Of a DNA stretch of 17,012 nt, positions 1 to 8,003 are shown piece by piece (position 1 is the stretch's first letter; every line of letters starts with the position of its first letter). Origin of the DNA: JBEVNX01 sp040507895. Lineage in GTDB: Bacteria; Desulfobacterota; Binatia; JACPRU01. A program made the translations under genes and the position numbers. The notes beneath the pieces were generated by a model. The model saw nothing but the letters and a program-made list of their open reading frames with translations, did no database searches and was not told where the DNA came from. Location: positions 1 to 17,012 of the forward strand of contig JBEVNX010000167.1 of the NCBI GenBank assembly GCA_040507895.1, read 5' to 3'.

Positions 1-14
1 CCGCAAGGAACGCA

Positions 15-1595
15 CTACCGTCGCGGGGCCGGGCTGCGGATGGCGTTTTGAGATGGACCGACTAGGAAGAGAAGAGAATCCTTGTGCCTGCCCCTGACTT
101 CCAGATATCGACCACTCACCGTCAGATCCGAAAGCAGCCAGTTCAGAAAATGTCCCGGGTTACCGTAGACCAGAAAGCTGCGCCCCGACGCGAGGAATTG
201 GCCATACTCCTCGATTGGCAGATGAAACCAGGGCTTGAGTAGCGCCAGCGTGCCCTTCTCGACGCTATCATGGCCGAGATAGTGCAAAGCCTTGCCCGGA
301 TCCGCGAGATAGATGACACGCGAGGTGATATCTCGTGACCCGTAGTGGGTCAGGGTCATGAAGGCATGCTGGTCCGACACGGCAATCGGCAGATCGCCTC
401 CGCCCTCGGATCGGAGAAACTCGATCGTTTGAGTGTTGGCCTCCCGGGTCTCCGCGATGTTCACCAATGACTTGATCCCCAGCGACAAGAAAAACCCGCA
501 AAAAGAAACCGTCAGGATCGCCGCCGCCGCCGGCCGGTCGCACAACAATCGGTGAGCGGCGGTGGCAAAGACGATACTGCAGCCGAGAACTGCCGGCAGG
601 GCGTATCGGTCGGTGAAGGCCCCGGTCACCAACATTGATAGAGTGACGGCGACAATCGGGATCGCCATGAACCCGACGGCGGCGGCCAGTTCGTGGAGCC
701 GAAGCCCGGGCGCGTTCCTGCCTTCGTCATGGTGAGCGCCCGTGGACACCGGATATGTGGCGCCCAACACCAACAGCGTCATCAACGGCAACACCGCCGG
801 CGCCAGCAGCGAGTAGTAGAACTCCGGTATCGACGTCCAACGCGACTTCGACCAGAAGGTTGCGGAGTATTCCATCGCCCGTTGAATCAGAGGAAGAAAG
901 GCCAGCAGAGGCGCTACGCCCAGCCCGAGCGCCGTCCAGACCTGCAGGTCCCAGCGTCGCCGCACGAAGGAACGAACCACCTCGGCCAACGCAAGCGGTA
1001 CGACTACGAAGACTGCGTGGTAATGACAGGAGACCGCGGCGGCCAGGCTCAGGGCCAGGCCCGCGAGAGAGAGCAGGCGAGCTTCTCCATCCGCCACGGC
1101 TTGCCAACAGAGCAGGGCTAGCCCGCTGAATCCCAGCACCAGCCCATAAGGCCTAGCTTCGGAGGCGTAGTAGTAGGCACCCGTGACGAGCGGAAAGAGC
1201 AGAGCCAGGCAGCCGTACGAGACCGGGACGCGTTTTGAGACGAACCGGAACAGGCACAGTCCCATCAACCAGAAGCCGATCATCTCAGGCAAGCGCAGCG
1301 CCAGTTCGCTTGTACCGAACAGGGCCAATGACGCCCGCGTCAGCACATAGAAGAACGGCGGGAGCTGTTCGGCGCCCGTAGCGAGTGCATCCCAGACGTC
1401 CGAGATGTTGGGCAGCCGCGCGATGTAAAGGGTATACAGCTCATCGTTCCATAGCGGCTTTCGCACCGCCATCAAGCCCGTGACTGTCAGGTACAACAGG
1501 GAGAAGCCGGCGACGAACCATGCCTTTCGCTGTTCGATCCGGCCAGCAATGTTCTCGAGAACACCGTGCAGTTGCAGGAGACGATGAGCGTTCAT
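15..1595 (-). CDS. GT39/ArnT-like membrane glycosyltransferase
   Basis: This 526-residue protein is a polytopic membrane protein of the GT-C fold, probably moving a sugar from a polyprenyl-phosphate donor onto a lipid, glycan or protein on the outer face of the membrane. After a short cytoplasmic N-terminus, a first membrane segment (about residues 26-44) leads into a loop with the acidic pair D51-E52 (WNDELYT). This is where the PMT_2/GT39 family carries its catalytic acidic residue. A second family-like motif, SEARPYG, lies at about 145-151. Many hydrophobic segments follow up to about residue 380, then a soluble C-terminal part of about 140 residues. The length fits the family (450-600). 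No convincing Shine-Dalgarno precedes the ATG. It runs in the same direction as the GT2 gene but is separated from it by a scar of gene remnants. Acceptor and sugar cannot be told. The family call is firm; the substrate is unknown. Confidence 0.85.
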   Translation of the reverse strand: MNAHRLLQLHGVLENIAGRIEQRKAWFVAGFSLLYLTVTGLMAVRKPLWNDELYTLYIARLPNISDVWDALATGAEQLPPFFYVLTRASLALFGTSELALRLPEMIGFWLMGLCLFRFVSKRVPVSYGCLALLFPLVTGAYYYASEARPYGLVLGFSGLALLCWQAVADGEARLLSLAGLALSLAAAVSCHYHAVFVVVPLALAEVVRSFVRRRWDLQVWTALGLGVAPLLAFLPLIQRAMEYSATFWSKSRWTSIPEFYYSLLAPAVLPLMTLLVLGATYPVSTGAHHDEGRNAPGLRLHELAAAVGFMAIPIVAVTLSMLVTGAFTDRYALPAVLGCSIVFATAAHRLLCDRPAAAAILTVSFCGFFLSLGIKSLVNIAETREANTQTIEFLRSEGGGDLPIAVSDQHAFMTLTHYGSRDITSRVIYLADPGKALHYLGHDSVEKGTLALLKPWFHLPIEEYGQFLASGRSFLVYGNPGHFLNWLLSDLTVSGRYLEVRGRHKDSLLFLVGPSQNAIRSPAPRR

Positions 1596-1714
1596 ACCTT
1601 AGGCGTCAGTATCTCATCGCCACTGCAGTCATCTGCACGGGCGCCTCGAGGAGCGAGGTCACGTTCATTTGCTCGTTGTGACACGACGCCACCACCGAGG
1701 TCGAGCCGGGCAGG

Positions 1715-1798
1715 CTACATCGAGCGAGTCGCGGCGGTGGGGCCCGCGACGATGAGCACATCCCAAACCAAGCCCCGTATGCGGACGGAATCCGTTCC
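1715..1798 (-). pseudogene. Possible N-terminal remnant of an FAD flavoprotein
   Basis: Between the GT39 gene and the truncated glycosyltransferase, one short minus-strand frame reads ...LVWDVLIVAGPTAAT before a stop at 1715. This resembles the first beta strand and dinucleotide-binding turn of FAD oxidoreductases such as the geranylgeranyl-reductase group (WDVLIVGAGPAG), with one glycine lost from the turn. The frame is closed by a stop on its upstream side at 1799-1801, so no intact gene is possible. The rest of 1596-1877 shows no gene I can recognise. The match is only about 12 residues long and could be chance. Confidence 0.3.
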
Positions 1799-1877
1799 TC
1801 AAGCTGCTCGTTTGGCCGCATCCTGATCCACGGCGCGGCCGGCGGGGCCTCTTGCCGATGCAAGACAGGCACCCGAG

Positions 1878-2054
1878 CTACTCGGGAAGGGAGACGTGGA
1901 AATAGGCCGCGTCCCAGCGAAGATCGATCGGCCCCGACAGTCGCGGCAACCACAATCCGAGCGCCAGCAGCGCCACGACGGCGAGCCCGAAGGAGTCGAT
2001 CGGCTCGGCGCGACGAGGGCCGCCCAGCGCGCAATCCCCGCCGGCGGAGGTCAC
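1878..2054 (-). pseudogene. Truncated N-terminus of a GT39-type glycosyltransferase
   Basis: A 58-codon frame starts with GTG inside the stop of the GT2 gene (GTGA overlap, 2051-2054), a typical coupled start. It encodes a short hydrophilic lead, one hydrophobic segment (about residues 21-36, rich in L, A and V) and then GPIDLRWDAA. From memory, that motif matches the first periplasmic loop of ArnT/GT39-like proteins, where the family reads (L)RWD(A/G)xVYY. The frame then loses the pattern and stops after 10 or so further residues, so about 90% of a normal 450-600 residue protein is missing. I see no continuation in the other two frames down to 1596. The intact ancestor probably formed an operon with the GT2 gene. 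It could still be expressed as a tiny membrane peptide. Confidence 0.55.
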
Positions 2055-3250
2055 CTCGAGCGGTCGTGAATCTCGAGTGACATCGCGGAGATCAGCAAGG
2101 AGACGAAGAAGACGTTGCAGCCGACGATGCAGAGCGTCGCAGCGAACGAGGCCCATGCGGGATGAGGCAGCGGCGACATTCCCGAACGTAGCCACTCCTG
2201 AACCATGACCGCAAGGATCACGATGCCCGCGAGCACGAGCCCGGCGCCGAGAGCGAGCCCGACCTCGAGCTGGAAGTAACGGTAGAACCGCTCGATCCAC
2301 GAATGCGCCACCGGCCGGCGGCGCCACCACAAGAACGTCTTCGTCTGCAAGCCGAGCGTGAGCACTTGGAAGCCGACCACGGTGAAGATCGTCGCGAGCA
2401 CGCCGGTGACGGCCGAAGCCGGACGCCCGGCCCAGGTGATCGCACCGAAGAGTGAGCCGGCGTGGAGCGCGAGCCCGACCGACGCCAGCGACGCGCCGAC
2501 GAGGAGAAAAACGCGAAGCGGCAAATAGAGGAGAATGATCCGTAGGCTTCTCCAACCGTCCCGCAGCGGCCTCAGCTTGGACGCGCCCCGGCGCATGCCG
2601 AGGGCAATCGGCACCTCCTCGGTGCGAAGGGCGAGTAGACGCGCGCCGATCGCGAGCTCGAGGTTGTATTCCATTCCGGGGCTGAGCGGACGCATCCGTT
2701 CGTACGCCTCCCGCGTAAAGGCGCGGAATCCGCTGTACACGTCCGTATATCGGGAGCCGAACACGAGGTTCAGCAACCGAGTGAGCGCCGGATTCCCGAA
2801 GAGGCGATGCGTCCACGGCATGTTGGCGAGCGTGGCGCCGCCGTATCGCGTTCCGGTTACGAACTCGAAGCCGTCGCGCTCGATCAGTCCGACGAAGCGC
2901 GGAATCAGTCGGAAGTCGTAAGTCCCGTCCGCGTCCCCCATGACGAAAATCCTACCCCGGGCCTGCCCGAAACCCGTCCGGTAGGCGTTCCCGTATCCCC
3001 GCTCCGGCTCGCGAACGACACGGGCACCATGCTGCTCCGCGATCTCCGCGGAACGATCGGTCGATCCGTTGTCGCAGACGATCACTTCACCGGCGATGCC
3101 CGCCTCTCCGAGCGCCTCGCGGATTTCGTCGACGCAGCGACCGACCCCTTCCTCTTCGTTCAGGCAAGGGAGCACGATCGAGACGACGGGCTGAGGTTCG
3201 GCGCGGTCGATAGGCTCCTCCGCCATCGCTACCCATTGTGGCCGCAACAT
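2051..3250 (-). CDS. GT2 polyprenyl-phosphate glycosyltransferase (DPM1/GtrB-like)
   Basis: The protein probably transfers a hexose from a nucleotide sugar to a polyprenyl phosphate at the inner face of the membrane, making the donor used by GT-C enzymes such as the neighbouring GT39 proteins. The GT-A domain spans about residues 22-235. It has VSIVLPCLNEEEGV at the start, CDNGSTD at 59-65, the metal/nucleotide DxD-type motif D106-A-D108 (GDADGTYD), and a later TDVYSGFRAF block at about 169-179 typical of the dolichol-phosphate mannose synthase group. Four hydrophobic segments follow (about 236-262, 280-300, 328-352, 366-391), a GtrB-like membrane anchor. The ATG at codon 9 (position 3226) is a plausible alternative start, because homology begins only after residue 20. 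The stop overlaps the GTG of the truncated GT39 remnant. It is divergent from the FAD protein at 3264, with at most 52 bp shared for both promoters. Confidence 0.88.
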   Translation of the reverse strand: MLRPQWVAMAEEPIDRAEPQPVVSIVLPCLNEEEGVGRCVDEIREALGEAGIAGEVIVCDNGSTDRSAEIAEQHGARVVREPERGYGNAYRTGFGQARGRIFVMGDADGTYDFRLIPRFVGLIERDGFEFVTGTRYGGATLANMPWTHRLFGNPALTRLLNLVFGSRYTDVYSGFRAFTREAYERMRPLSPGMEYNLELAIGARLLALRTEEVPIALGMRRGASKLRPLRDGWRSLRIILLYLPLRVFLLVGASLASVGLALHAGSLFGAITWAGRPASAVTGVLATIFTVVGFQVLTLGLQTKTFLWWRRRPVAHSWIERFYRYFQLEVGLALGAGLVLAGIVILAVMVQEWLRSGMSPLPHPAWASFAATLCIVGCNVFFVSLLISAMSLEIHDRSR

Positions 3251-3263
3251 TCCAGCGGTTTCA

Positions 3264-4700
3264 ATGTTGCTTTACGCTGTCAGTTTCGAGAACCGTAGAT
3301 TCATGGATGGGGAGCAGCCAAGCAGCGGGGGGCCTAAGACCCTTGTCATCGGTGGGGGTCTCGCCGGCGTCGCTACGGCATACACCCTCGCCCGAGCCGG
3401 TTGGCAAAACGTGACCATCGTCGAGCAATCCGACGCGCTCGGCGGATTGGCGGCGAGCTTCGAGCAGGATGGACGATTCTATCCTCTCGGCTATCACCAC
3501 ATTCTCCATCGCGATCGCACCCTGCTCTTCTTTCTGGACAGAATCGGCGCGATCGGCCGCGTGCGCTGGCGCCGGGTGCAGATGCTCTTTCGCCAGCACG
3601 AGCGAATCCATGCCCTCGGAACGATCTCCGGATTCCTTCGCTATCCGTTGCCGCTCCTCGACAAAGCCCGCTTCATCCGACTGATGCTGCGAGCATTCCG
3701 TAAGCAAGATTGGTCCGACTGGCTGGACGCCCCCGCGGCGGACTTGATCGACTCGTGGGCGAGCCCCGCCGTCCGACGTGCGATCTTCGAGCCCCTCGCG
3801 AGGCTTCGCTTCGAGGCTTCCTGTGAGGATCTCAGCGCCGCGTGGCTCGGGGCACGCCTGCACTATCGCGAGGGGTCTGCCCCGCTCGGATACATTCCCG
3901 GAGCCAACTGGACGAAGGTCTTGTGCGACGGCGTCTCTCGTCTCGTCGAAGAAGCGGGCGTTCGTGTGAAGCTCGGCGCCCGTGTCTCCGCCCTTCGCGT
4001 GCGCGACGCCAAAATGTCCGCGGTCGAGACGGCCGCCGGCGAAACCATGGCTGGCGACCTCTTCGTGAACAATCTTCCGACCGAGACCTACCGGATGCTC
4101 TGCCCCGGCGACCGCACGCCCGCGCTCGACGCGATTCGTTACTCTGCGCTGTTGTCCTTCATCTGCGGGACGCGCCAAACGCTTTCGCGCGAGTTCTATT
4201 GGCTGAACCTCTCGCCCGGCGAGACGACCGCGTGCGCGATCTTCCAGCTGTCGGCGTTGAATCCGCACATCAGCGCTCCGGGGGAGACTTGCCTCAACTT
4301 CGTCACGCACCTGCGGAGTCGCGAGCGGCCGTTGTTCCGTCTTCCCGAGGACGAGCTCCACGGACGCTACAGCGCGGACTTCCTTCGCGTTTTCGGAAGC
4401 CCGCTCGAGCCCGTATGGACTCACCTCACGCGCGTCGGCTTGTACGCGCCGATCTTCGACCGCGGATACCGGAATCTCCCCGTCCAGAGCTCGACGTTCG
4501 CGAACGTCTATTTCGCCGGCAACTACCGCACGCATCCTTCCATCGTTTCTACGGGCACCGCGCTCGGTAGCGGCATCGAAACCGGAGAGGCAATCCTCCG
4601 CGCTCATGGACAGCGTAGCGACCTGGCGGAGCTCGCGCGCTCGTATCGCCTACGCGCGATGCCGGTCGAAAGCTCCGCCGAAACCCGCCGACACCCTTGA
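3264..4700 (+). CDS. FAD-dependent amine oxidase / protoporphyrinogen oxidase-like protein
   Basis: This 478-residue flavoprotein has an N-terminal Rossmann fold: LVIGGGLAGVATAYTLARAG (GxGxxG at 30-35) with acidic E54 at the end of strand 2, then the GGLA turn (60-63) common to the amine-oxidase/phytoene-desaturase/PPOX superfamily. Near the C-terminus the block NVYFAGNYRTHPSIVSTGTALGSG fits the second FAD-binding motif. The family also includes UDP-galactopyranose mutase-like and squalene/phytoene-type enzymes, and the substrate is not readable here. It is head-to-head with the GT2 sugar transferase, and such flavoproteins often sit in glycan or isoprenoid clusters, so a role in lipid-carrier or glycan modification is an inference. 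The ATG at 3303 (codon 14) is a good alternative start, since the first 13 residues look unlike protein and no Shine-Dalgarno supports 3264. No signal peptide or membrane segment is seen. Confidence 0.8.
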   Translation: MLLYAVSFENRRFMDGEQPSSGGPKTLVIGGGLAGVATAYTLARAGWQNVTIVEQSDALGGLAASFEQDGRFYPLGYHHILHRDRTLLFFLDRIGAIGRVRWRRVQMLFRQHERIHALGTISGFLRYPLPLLDKARFIRLMLRAFRKQDWSDWLDAPAADLIDSWASPAVRRAIFEPLARLRFEASCEDLSAAWLGARLHYREGSAPLGYIPGANWTKVLCDGVSRLVEEAGVRVKLGARVSALRVRDAKMSAVETAAGETMAGDLFVNNLPTETYRMLCPGDRTPALDAIRYSALLSFICGTRQTLSREFYWLNLSPGETTACAIFQLSALNPHISAPGETCLNFVTHLRSRERPLFRLPEDELHGRYSADFLRVFGSPLEPVWTHLTRVGLYAPIFDRGYRNLPVQSSTFANVYFAGNYRTHPSIVSTGTALGSGIETGEAILRAHGQRSDLAELARSYRLRAMPVESSAETRRHP

Positions 4701-4712
4701 GCGGCGCAGCCG

Positions 4713-4770
4713 CGGCGTCGGCTCGCACGCCGGATCCTAACAAAATCGCGCGCTGACGAGGGGGGTCAGC
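4713..4770 (+). other. Two small inverted repeats between the FAD protein and BVMO genes
   Basis: The 131-bp gap before the monooxygenase start holds two short stem-loops. One has 6-bp arms at 4713-4718 and 4727-4732 (8-nt loop). The other has 6-bp arms at 4752-4757 and 4765-4770 with a G-rich 7-nt loop. The first could end transcription of the FAD gene, but no T-tract follows either stem. Function is uncertain. Confidence 0.3.
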
Positions 4771-4819
4771 CGAGGGGCGCATCTTGCGTTCTGAGCGCGT
4801 CCCCGCAAGAACACTCGAT

Positions 4820-4824
4820 GGAGG
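4820..4824 (+). promoter_or_regulatory. Ribosome binding site deciding the BVMO start
   Basis: GGAGG lies 7 nt before the GTG at 4832 and 13 nt before the ATG at 4838. It lies inside the frame if translation began at the upstream ATG at 4784. The spacing favours GTG 4832, which removes 16 residues that show no family resemblance. Confidence 0.6.
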
Positions 4825-4831
4825 ACCGATC

Positions 4832-6652
4832 GTGGCGATGACCTTTCAGGACCTTTTCGATCCCGCGGAGCTCGGCTTCGACCCGGACCGGCTGCGCGCG
4901 AAGTACCGCGAAGAGCGCGACAAGCGTCTGCGGCCGGACGGAAACGAGCAGTACCAAGAGGTCGTGGGCGATTTCTCCCGTTACGTCGACGATCCCTACG
5001 TCGAGCCGGGCTACACGCGAGCCTCGGTGAGCGACGAGATCGAGGCTGCGGTGATCGGCGGCGGCTTCGGCGGCCTGCTCGCCGCCGCGCGCCTGCGCGA
5101 AGCGGGCGTCGAGAACTTGCGGGTGATCGAGAAGGGAGGCGACTTCGGGGGAACCTGGTACTGGAACCGCTATCCGGGCGCGATGTGCGACATCGAGGCC
5201 TACATCTACCTGCCTCTCCTCGAGGAGATGAACTACGTACCGACCGAGAAATACGCGCACGCGCCCGAGATCCTGGCTTACGCGCGACGCATCGGGGAGC
5301 ACTACCGGCTGTATGAGAAGGCGCTGCTGCAAACTGAGGTCACGAGCATGGCCTGGGACGAAGCCGCGCGCCGCTGGGTCCTCGGCACCGACCGCGGCGA
5401 TCGCCTCGCCGCGCGATTCGTCGCCATGTCGAACGGGCCTCTCAACCGGCCGAAGCTGCCGGGCATCCCCGGCATCCGAAGCTTCGCCGGCCACACGTTC
5501 CACACCAGCCGCTGGGATTATGAGTATACCGGCGGCGATTCCGACGGGAATCTCTCCAAGCTTCGCGACAAGCGCGTGGGCATCATCGGCACCGGAGCGA
5601 CGGCCATCCAGTGCATCCCGCACCTCGGAGAGGCGGCGAAGCATCTGTACGTGTTCCAGCGCACGCCCTCCTCGATCGACGTGCGCGAGAATCGCCCGAC
5701 CGATTCGCAATGGGCGCACTCGCTCGCTCCGGGCTGGCAACAGCGGCGCATGGACAATTTCAACATACTGGTGAACGGCGGCCACCAGGACGAGGACATG
5801 GTCGGCGACGGATGGACGGAGATCTTTCGCTCGCTGGCCGGCGTCATGCCGAGGCCCGAATCTGCGGGGATCTCGAAGCAGCAGGTGGCGCTCGCAACCG
5901 AGATGGCCGACTTTCGGAAGATGGAAAAGATCCGCGTACGGGTCGACACGATCGTCCGCGACCGCGCGACGGCCGAAGCGCTGAAGCCCTACTACCGCCA
6001 GTTCTGCAAGCGGCCATGCTTCCATGACGAGTATCTCGACACCTACAATCGCCCGAACGTCACCCTCGTCGACAGCGAGGGTCGCGGCGTCGAGCGTGTG
6101 ACGCCGCGAGGGGTGGTGGTCGACGGCGTGGAGTACGAGCTCGATTGCTTGATCTTCGCCACCGGCTTCGAGGTCGGAACCAACTATACTCGCCGCTCCG
6201 GCTACGACGTGATCGGGCGCGGCGGAGTGAAGCTCAGCGAGAAATGGGCAGGCGGCGCCAGGACCTTCCACGGGCTTCACAGCCACGGCTTTCCCAACTG
6301 CTACTTCATGGGATTCGTGCAGAGCGCGCTCACGCCGAATTTTCCCCATCTCTTGAACGAGCAGGCGAAGCACATCGCCTACGTGGTCGGGCACGCGCGC
6401 GAGCGGGGAATCACCGCGGTCGAGGCCACGGCGAACGCGCAGGCGGAGTGGGTCGCCACCATCCAGCGGCTGGCCAGGCTGGGCGAGCGCTTCTTCCGGG
6501 AATGTACGCCCGGATACTACAACGGCGAGGGCAAGCCCGAGCAGAGAAACGGGCTCATCGCCAATTCCTACGGCGGCGGACCGGTCGAGTTCTTCAAGCT
6601 GCTGAAGGAATGGCGCGATACCGGAGAGCTGCCCGGACTCGAGCTACGCTGA
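4832..6652 (+). CDS. Flavin-containing Baeyer-Villiger-type monooxygenase
   Basis: The enzyme should use NADPH, FAD and O2 to insert oxygen next to a carbonyl, turning ketones into esters or lactones. From the GTG start it has 606 residues, a little longer than cyclohexanone/phenylacetone monooxygenases (about 540) because of an N-terminal extension of about 70 residues. Visible motifs, in order: FAD-binding VIGGGFGG (GxGxxG at 76-81); GGTWYWNRYPGAMCD (106-120), which is highly conserved in this class; the BVMO fingerprint FxGxxxHxxxWD at 218-229 (F218, G220, H224, W228, D229); a second Rossmann turn IIGTGATA at 251-258 for NADPH; and FATGF near the C-terminus. All key residues are present, so it should be active. 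It is cytosolic and stands alone on the plus strand, convergent with the minus-strand operon only 10 bp away. The substrate is unknown; steroids, cyclic ketones or aryl ketones are all possible. Confidence 0.9.
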   Translation: MAMTFQDLFDPAELGFDPDRLRAKYREERDKRLRPDGNEQYQEVVGDFSRYVDDPYVEPGYTRASVSDEIEAAVIGGGFGGLLAAARLREAGVENLRVIEKGGDFGGTWYWNRYPGAMCDIEAYIYLPLLEEMNYVPTEKYAHAPEILAYARRIGEHYRLYEKALLQTEVTSMAWDEAARRWVLGTDRGDRLAARFVAMSNGPLNRPKLPGIPGIRSFAGHTFHTSRWDYEYTGGDSDGNLSKLRDKRVGIIGTGATAIQCIPHLGEAAKHLYVFQRTPSSIDVRENRPTDSQWAHSLAPGWQQRRMDNFNILVNGGHQDEDMVGDGWTEIFRSLAGVMPRPESAGISKQQVALATEMADFRKMEKIRVRVDTIVRDRATAEALKPYYRQFCKRPCFHDEYLDTYNRPNVTLVDSEGRGVERVTPRGVVVDGVEYELDCLIFATGFEVGTNYTRRSGYDVIGRGGVKLSEKWAGGARTFHGLHSHGFPNCYFMGFVQSALTPNFPHLLNEQAKHIAYVVGHARERGITAVEATANAQAEWVATIQRLARLGERFFRECTPGYYNGEGKPEQRNGLIANSYGGGPVEFFKLLKEWRDTGELPGLELR

Positions 6653-6662
6653 GCGACGCCGA

Positions 6663-6860
6663 TCAACGGCGGCAAGTGCGGAGGTCGTTCTCGGCGTTCT
6701 GGATGTCGTCTCTGTACCACTGCAAGGCCTTGCGGTGGCGACCCGTCGGCTCGATCTGACGGGCTTGCTCATGGTCATAGCGAATGCATTCGTGAATGGC
6801 CCCGGCACCGCAGGGATGCGACGAATCGTTGAACACGGAGTCGAGGAATTCGGCGCGCAC
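6663..6860 (-). CDS. Small hypothetical protein (65 aa)
   Basis: I do not recognise this gene. A GTG start at 6860 follows the MetE-like gene by 23 bp in the same direction and gives 65 residues, with protein-like composition: acidic and basic residues mixed, aromatic residues, and three cysteines (C17, C25, C63). The segment IHECIRYDHEQARQ followed by ALQWYRDDIQNAENDLR looks like two short amphipathic helices. No signal peptide or membrane segment is seen. No Shine-Dalgarno sits at a good distance, so it may be the tail of a degraded longer gene. The frame is open further upstream, through the overlapping MetE-like gene, to 7001. The convergent BVMO stop is 10 bp away. Confidence 0.4.
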   Translation of the reverse strand: MRAEFLDSVFNDSSHPCGAGAIHECIRYDHEQARQIEPTGRHRKALQWYRDDIQNAENDLRTCRR

Positions 6861-6883
6861 TTCTCTAGCTGGCGGGACTTCCC

Positions 6884-7987
6884 CTAGCGGACGGCGGCGG
6901 TTGCCCACACTTCCTTGGCGGTTTCCGCGACGAGACGCAGTTTCGCGGTCTGGTCTGCCGCCGTGAGCAGGTTCCCGGCTTCGGTCGAAGCGAATCCGCA
7001 CTGTGGACTCAGGGCTAGGCGCTCCAACGGCACGTACTTCTGTGCCTCTCGGATCCGCCGCTCGAGATCGCTCTTTGCTTCCAGCGCGGGCCTTTTGGTC
7101 GTGACGAGCCCAAGGACGACGACACGATCATCTGGGACGTGTCGCAACGGCTCGAAGCCCCCGGAGCGCGCGTCGTCGTACTCCACCAAGAAGCGGTCGA
7201 AGCGAGTCTCGCGGAAGACCTTCGAAGCAATCGGGCCGTAGTCGCCGCTGGCGTAGAATCTGCTCTGGTTGTTGCCCCGGCAGATGTGGAGCCCGAAGGT
7301 CACGCCGCCGTGACCGGCGACCACTGCGTTGTCGAGCTCGATGCACCTCGCGAGTAGCTTTTCGGGATCGCTGCCACGCTGCCGATAGCCTTCGCGGATC
7401 GTCGGGTCGAGCAACGCCGCGTATTGCGGTGCATCGAGCTGGATGTACGTGCAGCCGAGCCGAACGAGCTCATCCACTTCAGCTCGCAAGATGTCCACGA
7501 CGTCCGCGAGGTAGGGCTCGATCGTGGCATATGCGCTCTGCGATCGCTCGGGATGGTAGTAGGCGGCGGCTTGCTGTGCATTGATCAAGGTGGCTTTGGC
7601 AGGGTGGTCGGTCTTGGCGCGCAGGTAGGTGAGCTCTTCTGCACAGAGATGGCGACGCCGTTTCAACGGCGAAACCACTACGGGACGCTGGAGCACCAGC
7701 TCGCTCCCCTGCTCGTCGCGAAACGGAATGGCCCACCCGCCATACTTGTCGAAGCCTTCGACCGCATCGACGAAGTGCCCGTAGAAGGCATAGCGGCGCA
7801 TCTCGCCGTCGCTGATCACGTCCAACCCCGCCTCGAGTTGAAGATCGACGGCCTCGTCGACGGCGCGATCCTCGACGCGCTTGAATTCGGCGGCGCTCAC
7901 CTCGCCGGCTTCGAGCCGTTTCCGCGCCGCCTTGAGGTAGGCGGGGCGCAACAAGCTGCCGATCCCCTCGCTCCGATAGGTCGCCAC
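6884..7987 (-). CDS. Single-barrel MetE-like zinc transferase (methionine synthase II / EaCoMT family)
   Basis: The 367-residue protein corresponds to the C-terminal catalytic barrel of cobalamin-independent methionine synthase and lacks the N-terminal barrel (full MetE is about 750 aa). Members of this group activate a thiol on zinc; epoxyalkane:coenzyme M transferase (about 377 aa) is one. The zinc set can be read: H234-I-C236, E269 (in VEYDDARSG) and C330 (in SPQCGF). Other family marks are SDGE(M) at 59-63 and YIQLDAP at 181-187. Start: GTG at 7987, supported by GAGGGAG 9 nt upstream. The frame is open far upstream across the previous gene, but only by chance. It follows the flavin monooxygenase stop by 14 bp, so the two are surely co-transcribed. 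True methionine synthesis is unlikely because the folate-binding barrel is missing. Thiol or alkyl transfer to an oxygenase product is my inference. Confidence 0.82.
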   Translation of the reverse strand: MATYRSEGIGSLLRPAYLKAARKRLEAGEVSAAEFKRVEDRAVDEAVDLQLEAGLDVISDGEMRRYAFYGHFVDAVEGFDKYGGWAIPFRDEQGSELVLQRPVVVSPLKRRRHLCAEELTYLRAKTDHPAKATLINAQQAAAYYHPERSQSAYATIEPYLADVVDILRAEVDELVRLGCTYIQLDAPQYAALLDPTIREGYRQRGSDPEKLLARCIELDNAVVAGHGGVTFGLHICRGNNQSRFYASGDYGPIASKVFRETRFDRFLVEYDDARSGGFEPLRHVPDDRVVVLGLVTTKRPALEAKSDLERRIREAQKYVPLERLALSPQCGFASTEAGNLLTAADQTAKLRLVAETAKEVWATAAVR

Positions 7988-7996
7988 CGATCGCAA

Positions 7997-8003
7997 CTCC
8001 CTC
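7997..8003 (-). promoter_or_regulatory. Ribosome binding site deciding the MetE-like start
   Basis: GAGGGAG on the minus strand, 9 nt before GTG 7987, overlaps the stop codon of the upstream flavin monooxygenase gene. It supports a 367-residue protein rather than a long fused reading frame running up to 9226. Confidence 0.65.

Noticed and set aside
3261..4607. Long minus-strand open frame (448 codons) opposite the FAD protein
   Set aside because: It is rich in charged residues with no domain pattern, and it mirrors a clear flavoprotein gene. Long antisense frames are expected in GC-rich coding DNA.
4766..6394. Minus-strand open frame of 542 codons opposite the BVMO
   Set aside because: The plus strand holds all BVMO motifs in one frame; the antisense product has no recognisable fold pattern.
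6657..6671. Small inverted repeat (5-bp arms, 5-nt loop) at the convergent BVMO/small-gene junction as a bidirectional terminator
   Set aside because: The arms are too short for GC-rich DNA and there is no T-tract on either strand.
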